Shown in pieces: positions 10,001 to 18,896 of a stretch of DNA of 49,421 nt. Where the stretch lies: assembly GCA_947476645.1 (NCBI GenBank), contig CANJRM010000014.1:1-49421 (forward strand). Reading direction: 5' to 3'. The notes under the pieces are model-generated. The model worked only from the letters and a program-made list of their open reading frames with translations, searched no databases and was not told the DNA's origin. The translations under genes and the position numbers were made by a program. Within the stretch, counting starts at the first letter, position 1; each line of letters opens with the position of its first letter. Source of the DNA: Bacteroidota bacterium (GTDB taxonomy: Bacteria; Bacteroidota; Bacteroidia; Chitinophagales; LD1).

Positions 10001-13000
10001 AGATTTTGCGAAACCTGGAAATTGCTCCATGCAAAAGTATAAGAAGGAGTTCCTCCGTTTACTGTAAGAATAGCCGAACCGTTAGCCGCACCATGGCAGG
10101 TAACATCAGTTCCTGCAACCGAAGAAGTAATTGCTGTAGGCTGATTAATAGTAAACGAAACACCGTTGGTGCAACCATTACCATCAGTAACTACACAGTT
10201 ATAAACTCCTGCTACTAACCCGCTCAGATCTTCAGTAGTTTCTCCGTTGCTCCATGCAAAAGTATAAGGAACCACACCACCGCTTACGTTAATGTTGATT
10301 GTTCCATTGGTTCCGCCATTGCAACTTACATCCGTTGAATTTCCGGTAACTAATAAAGCAGTAGGTTGAGTAACTGTGGCACTTACAGTAGCCGTGCATC
10401 CGTTGGCATCAGTAATAGTTACTGTATATGTTCCGGCAACCACGTTTACTAAATCTTCACTGCTGGTCGAATTACTCCAGTCAAAAGTATAACCTGGTGT
10501 TCCACCGGTCACCGTTAAATCAACTAAGCCTGTGCCTCCGTTACATAAAATATTCAGAACACTCACCGTTGGAGCAATAGCCGTAGGTTCAGTTACCACT
10601 TGCGAAGCTACTATTGAACATCCGTTGGCATCATGAACAATAACCGTATAAGTGCCGCCTGCTAATCCGCTAAGGTCTTCAGAAACTGAACCGTTCGTCC
10701 AGAAATAAGTATAAGCAGGTACTCCACCGCTCACAGTCAAATCAACACTTCCGTCATTTGCTCCGTGGCAGCTAACATCAGTAGCTGTGGTAGTAGCAAC
10801 AAGTGCCGTAGGTTCTGAAACTGTAAACGATGCAGAGAGCGAACATCCATTGGCATCCAACACAGTTACAAAATAGTTTCCACCGCTTACATTATGAATA
10901 TCTTCTGTATTAATACCGTTGCTCCAAGCATAAGAATAAGGGAACACACCACCTTGAACAGTAATATCCACTGAACCATTTGCACCACCTGCGCAGGCAA
11001 CATTGCTTGTTGTTGAATTAAGAACTAAAGCTGCGGGTTGTGTAACCGTTGCCGTTGCACTTGCTGTGCATCCGTTTTGATCTATAATACTTACAGAATA
11101 GTTTCCGGCTGCAACTCCCGATAAATCTTCAAGAGTTGAACCGTTACTCCATGTGTAATTAATAGGAGGAGTTCCGCCATTCACCGTAATATCAACTCCG
11201 CCACTTGCATCGCCATTACAAAGCACACTCGCAGTAACTACTGAAATAGTAATAGCCGCAGGCTCTGTAATAACTATTGAATCGCGATGTGTACATCCGT
11301 TAGCATCGGTAATTATCACGCGGTAAATTCCTCCGCTCAGATTAGTTAAGTCTTCTGTATTCTGGAATGTATTCCATAAGAAAGTATAAGGAGTAATTCC
11401 ACCGTTGACAGTTAAGTCAGCCACACCGCTACTATCTCCATGACAAAGAACATTCGTTGCCACAATATTCGATGTAATAGCTACAGGTTCCGAAATAGTA
11501 AATGAAGCTGATGCCGAACACAAATTAACATCGGTAACAATTACAGAATATGGACCACCGCTCAATCCGCTGATGTCTTCGGTTGACGCACCGTTGCTCC
11601 AGCTATATGAATAAGGAGTTGTTCCGCCTGCAACAGTTATGTTGATAGCACCATTTGCTCCACCATTACAAGTTACATCGGTAGCAGTTCCGCTCACAGT
11701 AAGTGCAGCAGGTTCTGTTATAGTAAACGTTGCTGTTGCTGTGCAAAGATTCGCATCAAAAACAGTCACCGTATAAGTTCCTGCCACCACGTTGCTTTGG
11801 TCTTCGCTGCTGGTAGAGTTGCTCCATGCAAAAGTATAACCCGGTGTTCCACCGCTTACGGTTACATCAATAAAGCCATCACTCGAACTGTTGCAACTTA
11901 AATTAGTTACTATACCGCTAACCACAATCTGTGTAGGCTGAGTAACGGTTGTTGTTGTAATTTTTTGACAGCCATTTGCATCGGTTACAATCGCCACGTA
12001 GTTTCCGGCAGTAAGCCCAGTAAGGTCTTCTGTAGTTGCAAAGGTTGACCACAAATATGTATAAGGAGGAGTTCCATCAGTTACAGTTAAATCAGCAGCG
12101 CCATCATTTCCACCAAAACAACTTACAGGAGTTGGCGTAATTGAAGCAGTCATTGCCACCGGTTCTGAAACCGTAAACGATGCAGTAAGCGAACATCCGT
12201 TTGCATCGGTAATTGTTACTGAATAATTTCCTCCGCTCACGTTATGAATATCTTCTGTAGTAGCCAAATTACTCCAACCATAAGTATATGGGAATACACC
12301 ACCTTGAATAGTAATATCAACCGAACCGTTTGCACCACCTGCGCATCCTACATTGGTAACAGTTGAATTAATAGCCAAACCGGCAGGTTGGGTAACAGTT
12401 GCTGTCGCGCTTGCCGTGCATCCATTTCCATCGGTAATCGTCACCGAATAATTTCCTGCAACAACATTTACTAAATCTTCGCTGCTGGTTGAATTACTCC
12501 AATCATAAGTAATAGTTGGAGTTCCGCCATTTACGGTAATATCTACGCCACCGCTTGCATCACCATTACAAAGCACATTGGTAGTAACTAAAGAAATAGT
12601 GATAGCCGCAGGTTCTATAATAATTATTGAATCACGTTTCTGACATCCGTTAGCATCGGTAATAATTACATAGTAAGTGCCACCGCCAACGTTTGCCAAG
12701 TCCTCTCCATTTTGGAAAGTACTCCACAAGAACGTGTAAGGAGTACTGCCACCGATTACCGTCAAATCAGCATAACCGTTAGCCGCTCCATGACAGGTAA
12801 CATCGGTTCCCACAATACTTGAAACAATCGGATTAGGTTCACTGATAGTGTACGAAGCTGATACGGTGCATCCATGCGCATCAGTAATTGTAACATCGTA
12901 AGTGCCTCCGGTAATTCCGGTTAAGTCCTCACTAGTAGCTCCGTTTGTCCATAAATAAGTAAATGGACCAGTGCCTCCCGCAACTGTTATATTAATAAAG

Positions 13001-16000
13001 CCGTTTGAGTTGCCACTGCAATTTACATTTGAAGTAACTGCAGACACGCTAAGAACAGCTGGTTGTGTAACGGTAAAACTTGCTGTTGTATTACAGCCGT
13101 TGTCGTCAAATACTGTTACGCTATAAGTTCCTGCTACTAATGAGCTCTGGTCTTCGCTGGTAGATGAATTATCCCAGGCATAAGAATATCCCTGCTGCGT
13201 AGTACCACCCGAAACAGTTATATCAATTGCTCCATCATTCACACCATTACAACTAACATTGGTTACAGTTCCTGTAATTACAATAGGAGTAGGTTGACTG
13301 ATAGTAATACTGGTGATAGTCTGACATCCTTTAGAATCAGTAACAATTACCGTGTAAGTACCGGCTGTTAGATTGGTAACATTTTGTGTGCTGGCGAAGT
13401 TAGACCACAAGAATGTATAAGGCGCATTACCACCAAATACATACAATTGAATATCTCCATCGTTACCGCCATAGCAGGTTACATCGGTAGGTTCATTGGT
13501 GGTTGAAAGCACAGCTGGTTCAGTAACAGTGCTGCTTCCTGTGAAGGTGCAACCATGAGCATCAGTTATAGTAACTGTATATGTTCCTCCTGCTAATCCG
13601 CTAAGGTCTTCTGTTGTTGCCCCAGTGCTCCACAAGAAAGTATACCCTAGAGTTCCTCCAGTTACTGTCAAATTCACGCTTCCGTTGTTTGCACCATTGC
13701 AGGTTACAGCAGTAGCCACAAAACTTCCGTTCAATGCTTGTGCAGGTTGAGTAATAGTTACAGTTACACTTGAACTACAACTGTTATTATCAGTTACAAC
13801 CACAGAATATCCTCCGGCAATTAATCCGGTTCTATCTTCATTCAGGTCGCCATCGTTCCATAAATATGTATAGCCAGGTGTTCCTCCTGTAACTGTCAAA
13901 TCAATCGCGCCAGTTGCATCGCCAAAGCAAAGCACATTGGTAAGTAGTGTAGTTAATCCTAATCCTGTAGGTTGACTAACAGAAGTTGTGTTCGTATTGA
14001 TACAACCATGTGCATCGGTAATAATTACAGAGTAAGTGCCGGCACTTACGTTTGTCAAGTCTTCATTAGTAGTAGCATTACTCCACTGGAAAGTATATGG
14101 AAGAGTTCCTCCGTTTGGAGTTAAATCCACCGTTCCATTGCTAACACCATTACAAGAAACACTTGAACCCACAATACTTGAAGTAAGTTGTGTTGGCTCA
14201 GTAAGCGTTTGCGTAATTATTTTTTCGCAGAGATTATTGTCATTAATAGTTACCGTATATGTTCCTGCATGAAGTCCTGTTAAATCTTCAGTAGTTGCAC
14301 CGTTGCTCCATACATACGTGTATGCCGGCACACCACCACTTACCGATACATCAATAGAACCCGTTGAATCATTATAACAGTTTAGATTATGGAAAGAAGC
14401 TACGTTTACAAAAAGTTGAAGAGGCTGCGAAACCGTAGCACCCGTAAATGCGGTGCATCCCTTTGAGTCGGTAATTGTAGCCGTATAAGTGCCCGCAAGT
14501 AAACTATCTACATCTTGGGTAATATCGCCATTGCTCCAGAAATAAGTATAAGGAGCAGTTCCACCGTTTACACTAATAAATATTTCTCCAGTTGCAGTTC
14601 CATTACAACTAACACTGTTTACCACATCTACAATAGCAGATAGCTGAGCCGGCTGAGTAATACTTACAGGTTGAAAAGCAGTACATCCTTTTGAATCGCG
14701 AAGAATAACCACATAATTTCCTGCTGTAAGCCCTGTGAATATTGGCGATGCTGAGAATATAGTGCCATTTATAGAATATTGATAAGCAGGAATGCCACCA
14801 ACTATCTGAACGGTTACGGCACCATTACTTCCACCAAAACAAGAAACATCTGTTTGCGAAACTATGAAGGAGGAAACGTTATAAGAATCATTGATTAAAA
14901 CGTGTGAAGTATCTACACAACCGTTCACATCATATACGTATACTACATAAGAACCTGACTGCAATCCGGTAAACTGGCTTCCTACTTGTGTAGGTCCGCC
15001 ATTAAGCGAGTAGGCATATGGTGCAACACCACCCGAAGCAAACACATCAATTTTTCCGTCAAATACGTTGGCGCAACTTGCGTCTGTAACTGTAGTTGTA
15101 TGGTCAAGAAGAGTTGGTTGAGTAATCACCACAGGGTTTAATGCATAAGCACGCGAACATGTTTGCACATCACGTACCACTACATTGTAACTACCTACAG
15201 TAAGGTTATTAAAGAAGTTAGATGACTGATAAGTTGCACCGTTATCTATTGAGTAAGATAGCGGTGGTGTTCCGTTCGAAGCATTAACTGAAATAGTTCC
15301 TGTGTTTCCACCAAAACATAAAACAGCTGTTGGTGTAACGGAGTTAACAGCAGGCAATGGGGTAACTGTAATTACAACATTACTTGTAGCTGCCAAACAA
15401 GGACCCACTCCATCAGGGTCATTTGTAGTTAATGTAAGGGTAACTGTTCCTGATGTTATAGAAGGAGAATAAGTTGATGTTAATGACGAAGCATTTGAGA
15501 ATGTCCCAGTTGGAGCACTCCATGTTGAACTTGTCGCACTGCCACCTATGCTTCCTACTAATGTAATTGTTCCATTTTGACAAACAGTTTGAGCACTTCC
15601 TGCATTTGCAGTAGCCGCTTGATTTACTGTGATCACAACTGTACTTACAGCTCCCGAACAAGGCCCTGCCCCATCAGGGTCATTAGTTGTCAGAGTAAGT
15701 GTTACATTTCCTGATGCAATTGATGGAGTGTAAGTAGAACCCAGTGAGTTAACGTCAGAAAAAGTGCCGCTTGGTGCACTCCACGTTGATGAAGTAGCAC
15801 TACCACCAATAGCTCCGGTTAAAGTAATTGTACTTCCCTGACAGGTTGTTTGAGGCACGCCTGCATTAGCAGTGGCGGCTTGATTTACGGTTATTGTAAC
15901 TGTACTGATAGCAGCGGAACACGGTCCTGCTCCATCAGGGTCATTAGAAGTTAATGTAAGTGTTACTGTTCCTGAAGAAATAGACGGAGTATAAGTTGAA

Positions 16001-18552
16001 GTTAATGAAGCAGCATTTGAAAAACTTCCCGTTCCTGCGCTCCATGTAGATGAAGTAGCACTTCCTCCTCTAGTCCCTGCAAGAGTAATTGTTCCACCAC
16101 CACAAACTGTTTGAGCAGCTCCCGCACTTACTGTAGGTGCTTGATTTACGCTAATAACAACAGTGCTTATTGCAGCCGAACAAGGACCCGCTCCATCAGG
16201 ATCATTCGTAGTAAGCGTAAGTGTTACATTTCCTGATGTAATTGATGGAGTGTAAGTTGAAGTAAGTGAACTTGCTAATGAAAAAGTTCCGCTTGGTGCA
16301 CTCCATGTTGATGAAGTAGCACTACCGCCAATACTTCCAGCTAAAGTAACCGAACCACCCTCACAAACCGTTTGTGCAAATCCTGCATTGGCTGTAGCCG
16401 CCTGATTTACTGTTATTGTAACTGTACTGATAGCAGCAGAACATGGTCCTGCTCCATCAGGGTCATTAGAAGTTAATGTAAGTGTTACTGTGCCCGAAGA
16501 AATAGAAGGAGTATATGTTGAGGTAAGTGACGCTGTATTCGAAAAACTTCCTGTTCCTGCACTCCATGTTGAACTTGTTGCACTTCCACCTCTGGTTCCT
16601 GCTAGAGTAATTGTTCCACCACCACAAACTGTTTGTGCAGCTCCCGCACTTACTGTAGGAGCTTGATTTACGGTAATAACAACAGTGCTTATTGCAGCAG
16701 AACAAGGACCTGCCCCATCAGGGTCATTCGTTGTAAGCGTAAGTGTTACATTTCCTGATGTAATTGATGGAGTGTAAGTTGAAGTAAGTGAACTTGCCAA
16801 TGAGAAAGTTCCGCTTGGAGCGCTCCATGTTGATGACGTAGCACTACCACCAATACTTCCGGCTAATGTAACCGAACCTCCCTGACAAACAGTTTGGGCA
16901 AATCCTGCATTGGCCGTAGCTGCAGCATTAACTGTAATAACTACAGTACTGGTTACCGCACCGCACGGACTTCCATTCGCGGTAAGTGTAAGTGTTACTG
17001 TGCCTGACGTAATAGAAGGGGTATAAGTTGAAGTTAGTGAAGCTGTATTCGAAAAACTTCCGGTTCCTGCACTCCATGTAGACGAAGTAGCACTACCGCC
17101 TATACTTCCTGCCAATGTAACTGTGCCGCCCGCGCAAATAGTCTGTGCACTTCCTGCATTAGCAGTGGCTAATTGATTATTAGTAAGTACGACACTACTT
17201 GATGAAGACGCGCATGAGCCACCAGTAGATACAGTCCATGTAAGTGTGGCACTCGAACCCGCTGCTATACCTGTAATTGTGGAATTGTAAGCGTTGGGTG
17301 ATGTAATACTTGCCGAACCACTCGTGACCGTCCATGTTCCTGTGCCGACAGCAGGCGGAGTAGCCGCCATTGTAAATGTTCCGTTATTACATTGTGTTTG
17401 TGCAACTCCTGCTACCGCAGTTGAAGGTACACCATAAACAGTAAATGAAGTAGTAAAACTGCAGGCACCTAAAGTAGCACCAAGTGTAACAACCTGGCTA
17501 CTTCCAGAAACCCCTGATGCGGTATAAACCACTCCAGAAATAGACCCCGGACCTGAAACGATTGACCAGTTTACTGCAGGAGAACCTGTATGCGTTCCTG
17601 CATAGTTAACCGCCAAAGTTCTAGTCGAACCATCTCCGCACATTGAAGCTGTGCTGGTAGCATTACTAATAGTTGTGTTTTGGCGAACCTCGAGCAACGC
17701 AGAGGTACCAGGCCAAACTGAACCACAAGCATACCTGTCAACCATTACTTTAACTGTACCTGTAAAATAAGATGTCCAATCAAGTGATGCGCGGCTTGTT
17801 GCACAAACAGAACCATTGTCGTCATTATAAAAAGTTCCTCCTGCTGTAGGTGAGGTTTGACCAGAGCCAATAAAACTATTTCCTGCATCATAGCCTGAAA
17901 TTTCAGAATCCCATCCAGAAGCGCAAGTAGAAACAGAATAATTCACTCCTGTAATTGCGGTGAAAGACGCATATGCAGTAGATGGAATACTTAGTTGTCC
18001 ACCAAATGCACCACAACCAGGTGTAACATTGCCTGCACTTGAACCCGTTAGAGGACAAGGTGGGCCAACTGGTGGGGGTGGCGGTGGGGGTGCAGAGGAA
18101 GTTATATACATTGGCATACAAGGACCTGAATTGGTTGCGCAATTATATTGGTCTATCAACACATTCATCGTTCCGCTATAACCCGCAGTAACCGTTAGTT
18201 GTGAGGATAATCCATTAGCACCACAAGCGTCATCATTAAAACCCAAAACCGTTGCACCTGCTGCATCATATACAGTTATCTCTGAATCAAAAGCAGTAGT
18301 AGAACAAGTAGAAAAAGTATATGTACCGCCTGCAACCACGGTCATTGTCATTAAATCTCCGCCAAAAAAACAATCATTTGCTAAATGCGCTGCGCCATCA
18401 TAAACTGGAGTATAGTTAATGTAGAACGTGTTGTTGTATCCACATTGTGCAACAACTTTTGAACTTGGTAGAACAAGTAACAGCAACCCAAGAAAGATTG
18501 CCATTAAAAAAGATTTTGCTGATTGGGAGAACGAGGAGTTAAAGTTTATCAT
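7060..18552 (-). CDS. Giant SprB-repeat surface protein with type B T9SS sorting domain (3830 aa)
   Basis: Signal peptide at residues 1-36 (AIFLGLLLLVLPSSKVVAQ). Residues 37-460 hold two related Cys-containing domains around a run of seven prolines, plus further beta-rich sequence. Seven Ig-like/PKD-like repeats of about 87 residues follow (about 460-1065, each with GGSATSSTWSA). Then come 34 SprB repeats of about 75 residues (about 1077-3642; pattern VxCNGxxDGxIDLxVxGGTxPY, then WSN, AGTYTVTVTDxxGC, EP). A last PKD-like segment precedes a gliding-motility type B C-terminal domain (SAFTPNGDGLNDRFEF, YSRWGDLVF, GTVTLMN). The T9SS should export it and the C-terminal domain should attach it to the surface or release it. 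SprB of Flavobacterium is a mobile gliding adhesin; an adhesin role here is inference. Start: ATG at 18552; a second ATG at 18504 is possible. A terminator follows. Confidence 0.93.
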   Translation of the reverse strand: MINFNSSFSQSAKSFLMAIFLGLLLLVLPSSKVVAQCGYNNTFYINYTPVYDGAAHLANDCFFGGDLMTMTVVAGGTYTFSTCSTTAFDSEITVYDAAGATVLGFNDDACGANGLSSQLTVTAGYSGTMNVLIDQYNCATNSGPCMPMYITSSAPPPPPPPVGPPCPLTGSSAGNVTPGCGAFGGQLSIPSTAYASFTAITGVNYSVSTCASGWDSEISGYDAGNSFIGSGQTSPTAGGTFYNDDNGSVCATSRASLDWTSYFTGTVKVMVDRYACGSVWPGTSALLEVRQNTTISNATSTASMCGDGSTRTLAVNYAGTHTGSPAVNWSIVSGPGSISGVVYTASGVSGSSQVVTLGATLGACSFTTSFTVYGVPSTAVAGVAQTQCNNGTFTMAATPPAVGTGTWTVTSGSASITSPNAYNSTITGIAAGSSATLTWTVSTGGSCASSSSSVVLTNNQLATANAGSAQTICAGGTVTLAGSIGGSATSSTWSAGTGSFSNTASLTSTYTPSITSGTVTLTLTANGSPCGAVTSTVVITVNAAATANAGFAQTVCQGGSVTLAGSIGGSATSSTWSAPSGTFSLASSLTSTYTPSITSGNVTLTLTTNDPDGAGPCSAAISTVVITVNQAPTVSAGAAQTVCGGGTITLAGTRGGSATSSTWSAGTGSFSNTASLTSTYTPSISSGTVTLTLTSNDPDGAGPCSAAISTVTITVNQAATANAGFAQTVCEGGSVTLAGSIGGSATSSTWSAPSGTFSLASSLTSTYTPSITSGNVTLTLTTNDPDGAGPCSAAISTVVISVNQAPTVSAGAAQTVCGGGTITLAGTRGGSATSSTWSAGTGSFSNAASLTSTYTPSISSGTVTLTLTSNDPDGAGPCSAAISTVTITVNQAATANAGVPQTTCQGSTITLTGAIGGSATSSTWSAPSGTFSDVNSLGSTYTPSIASGNVTLTLTTNDPDGAGPCSGAVSTVVITVNQAATANAGSAQTVCQNGTITLVGSIGGSATSSTWSAPTGTFSNASSLTSTYSPSITSGTVTLTLTTNDPDGVGPCLAATSNVVITVTPLPAVNSVTPTAVLCFGGNTGTISVNASNGTPPLSYSIDNGATYQSSNFFNNLTVGSYNVVVRDVQTCSRAYALNPVVITQPTLLDHTTTVTDASCANVFDGKIDVFASGGVAPYAYSLNGGPTQVGSQFTGLQSGSYVVYVYDVNGCVDTSHVLINDSYNVSSFIVSQTDVSCFGGSNGAVTVQIVGGIPAYQYSINGTIFSASPIFTGLTAGNYVVILRDSKGCTAFQPVSITQPAQLSAIVDVVNSVSCNGTATGEIFISVNGGTAPYTYFWSNGDITQDVDSLLAGTYTATITDSKGCTAFTGATVSQPLQLFVNVASFHNLNCYNDSTGSIDVSVSGGVPAYTYVWSNGATTEDLTGLHAGTYTVTINDNNLCEKIITQTLTEPTQLTSSIVGSSVSCNGVSNGTVDLTPNGGTLPYTFQWSNATTNEDLTNVSAGTYSVIITDAHGCINTNTTSVSQPTGLGLTTLLTNVLCFGDATGAIDLTVTGGTPGYTYLWNDGDLNEDRTGLIAGGYSVVVTDNNSCSSSVTVTITQPAQALNGSFVATAVTCNGANNGSVNLTVTGGTLGYTFLWSTGATTEDLSGLAGGTYTVTITDAHGCTFTGSSTVTEPAVLSTTNEPTDVTCYGGNDGDIQLYVFGGNAPYTFLWSNFASTQNVTNLTAGTYTVIVTDSKGCQTITSITISQPTPIVITGTVTNVSCNGVNDGAIDITVSGGTTQQGYSYAWDNSSTSEDQSSLVAGTYSVTVFDDNGCNTTASFTVTQPAVLSVSAVTSNVNCSGNSNGFINITVAGGTGPFTYLWTNGATSEDLTGITGGTYDVTITDAHGCTVSASYTISEPNPIVSSIVGTDVTCHGAANGYADLTVIGGSTPYTFLWSTFQNGEDLANVGGGTYYVIITDANGCQKRDSIIIIEPAAITISLVTTNVLCNGDASGGVDITVNGGTPTITYDWSNSTSSEDLVNVVAGNYSVTITDGNGCTASATATVTQPAGLAINSTVTNVGCAGGANGSVDITIQGGVFPYTYGWSNLATTEDIHNVSGGNYSVTITDANGCSLTASFTVSEPVAMTASITPTPVSCFGGNDGAADLTVTDGTPPYTYLWSTFATTEDLTGLTAGNYVAIVTDANGCQKITTTTVTQPTQIVVSGIVTNLSCNSSSDGFIDVTVSGGTPGYTFAWSNSTSSEDQSNVVAGTYTVTVFDANLCTATATFTITEPAALTVSGTATDVTCNGGANGAINITVAGGTTPYSYSWSNGASTEDISGLSGGPYSVIVTDVNLCSASASFTISEPVAITSNIVATNVLCHGDSSGVADLTVNGGITPYTFLWNTFQNTEDLTNLSGGIYRVIITDANGCTHRDSIVITEPAAITISVVTASVLCNGDASGGVDITVNGGTPPINYTWSNGSTLEDLSGVAAGNYSVSIIDQNGCTASATATVTQPAALVLNSTTSNVACAGGANGSVDITVQGGVFPYSYAWSNGINTEDIHNVSGGNYFVTVLDANGCSLSASFTVSEPTALVATTTATDVSCHGANDGSVDLTVSGGVPAYTYFWTNGSVSEDLSGLAGGTYTVIVHDANGCSIVASQVVTEPTAIAPTVSVLNILCNGGTGLVDLTVTGGTPGYTFDWSNSTSSEDLVNVVAGTYTVTITDANGCTATVSATVTQPTALLVTGNSTDVSCNGGTNGTININVSGGVVPYTFAWSNGETTEDLSGLVAGVYNCVVTDGNGCTNGVSFTINQPTAITSSVAGTDVTCHGAANGSAILTVNGGTPSYTFAWSNFQVSQNLSNLSGGTYFVIITDANGCNHRDSVIIAEPSALVLSITTTNISCNGGTADVDLTVTGGTLNYGYAWDNGALTEDLTGVAAGTYTVTVTDGNGCTATATTTVIQPTALTLIGSATNVHCAGGNDGTVNISVGGGTTPYSYTWSNGSTSEDVQNLTQGTYDVTVNDLNGCTVTASYTITEPAGINTTITGTDVTCQGANNGTASLAVTGGTLPYTFFWSNFQGSQNIANLDGGIYYVLITDANGCTHRDSVIIGEPSPIIITVDSAFDITCFANQDGAIYISVNGGTPGYSYLWSNDSTSQDVNGLIDAIYVVTVTDANGCTAAKSINIARPSLLSVNAIINTPLCFMDLNGSIDLIPSGGTPSYTYEWKDSAGAVIFTTEDISGIGAGRYTVIITDVRGCTAYDSLTVTEPGPFYITTFFKNPTCHDFTDGYLDITGYGGTLPYDFVWSNNVTSEDQFNLPGGTYSITATDAHGCAAQDTRTLTNPPAIIVNATATPVSCFGGNDGTLTGTATGGIPVDPLHFLWSTFDTSSTVLNVIAGHYVLQVTDSFGCYNSDTADVVQPTDIDITGNITNAVCFGTTGGVDITVTGGTPTYTFVWTGGSTNEDLTNALAGTDTVTVTDSKGCVKSTVYTITQPTEIYLSLLSNQPSCNGSTNGSLSVVATQGIPGYSYAWNTVPAQNTASAANLTAGDYTVTVTDSKGCSATATQTLNQPSAIDVSTDVTASSCSNVNDGVVVVTATGGLAPYIYELNGLSQLGDTFTQVSAGNYLVVISDANGCDGTDTFTITQTPGFALTLTTNQQTILTGMQTQLNTNVLPAQTIVSIAWSPLVDSAYGDIFDFGGCDPNNCPSPNVHPHYTTTFMAVITNTDGCSAYDTITIDVKNEASKFIPSAFTPNGDGLNDRFEFDILGADKLDVSIYSRWGDLVFHNDNQVNGMNQNSGWDGTKGGKLCPFDTYVYKIKITYFDKSVVDITGTVTLMN
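9433..13482 (-). repeat. Six-SprB-repeat superunit, three tandem copies of about 1.35 kb
   Basis: SprB repeats 9-14, 15-20 and 21-26 correspond one to one. Copies begin at 13482, 12126 and 10776, and the next repeat begins at 9432, so the periods are 1356, 1350 and 1344 bp. Marker repeats recur at fixed places: one with a RDSI/RDSV motif before EP, then one with NGDASGGVDITVNGG-like sequence, then one starting with CAGG. This points to block duplication within the gene. Confidence 0.8.
15880..16923 (-). repeat. 522-bp tandem duplication of an Ig-like repeat pair
   Basis: Residues from 544 (16923) and 718 (16401) start two nearly identical 174-residue blocks, each made of two Ig-like repeats (one starting AATANAGFAQTVC, one APTVSAGAAQTVCGGG). 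The blocks differ at only a few residues, for example Gln versus Glu after the first VC. The exact 522-bp spacing and near identity indicate a recent duplication. Confidence 0.85.
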
Positions 18553-18896
18553 AAGGAGGAATTTATTTTAAATGATGTTTTGAGTTTGTTATTTGTGTTT
18601 TAATTTCAGAGTGAAAAGACTTACCTAAAACATTTGCTTAAATCGAAAAGAATTAGCTTTTGTGGCAAGCAGGGACAACAGCGCAAAGTATAAGAAATGA
18701 GTAGTTTTCAATACCATAGCAGTAATCTAAAGCTTGAGTTTGTGTGTCAGATTTTTTTAGGCGAGTTAATTATCCATTTTTTTTTTCATAACGCCAAATT
18801 TTTCAAACGAAAATCAAATTTACATGTATAGCAAGATCCCTTTCGCTTATTGATAATACAAATTCCAAAATTCGATTAGGTTTGGCGATAGATCTT
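18553..18896. other. Divergent intergenic region, 344 bp
   Basis: This gap lies between the giant minus-strand gene and the plus-strand nitrilase gene and must hold promoters for both. A plus-strand -7 element is seen at 18877-18884. I found no convincing TAnnTTTG element for the giant gene, and no ORF with family features. Two homopolymer T runs lie at 18751-18757 and about 18778-18786. Confidence 0.6.
18877..18884 (+). promoter_or_regulatory. -7 element of the nitrilase-fold gene
   Basis: TAGGTTTG matches TAnnTTTG. The expected transcription start is around 18891, only a few bases before the ATG at 18897. A TTG at 18850-18852 lies 24 bp upstream, slightly far for the -33 partner. The element overlaps a possible upstream TTG start at 18882, which argues for the ATG. 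Confidence 0.5.

Noticed and set aside
15419-16705. Medium-length open frames of 79-80 codons in other frames of the Ig-like repeats.
   Set aside because: They recur with the repeat period, are Cys/Asn/Ser-rich without family features, and are shadows of the repetitive main frame.
7060-18552. Regular spacing of repeats considered as a CRISPR array.
   Set aside because: The periodic units are about 225-260 bp, degenerate and translated; they are protein repeats.
18549-18573. AAGGAGGAATTT followed by ATGATG on the plus strand, just outside the giant gene; on the minus strand the mRNA would carry CCTCC right before its ATG.
   Set aside because: The plus-strand ATG opens only a few codons before a stop. 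The CCTCC in the mRNA looks like an anti-Shine-Dalgarno, but one occurrence in a phylum that barely uses Shine-Dalgarno pairing is best read as chance.
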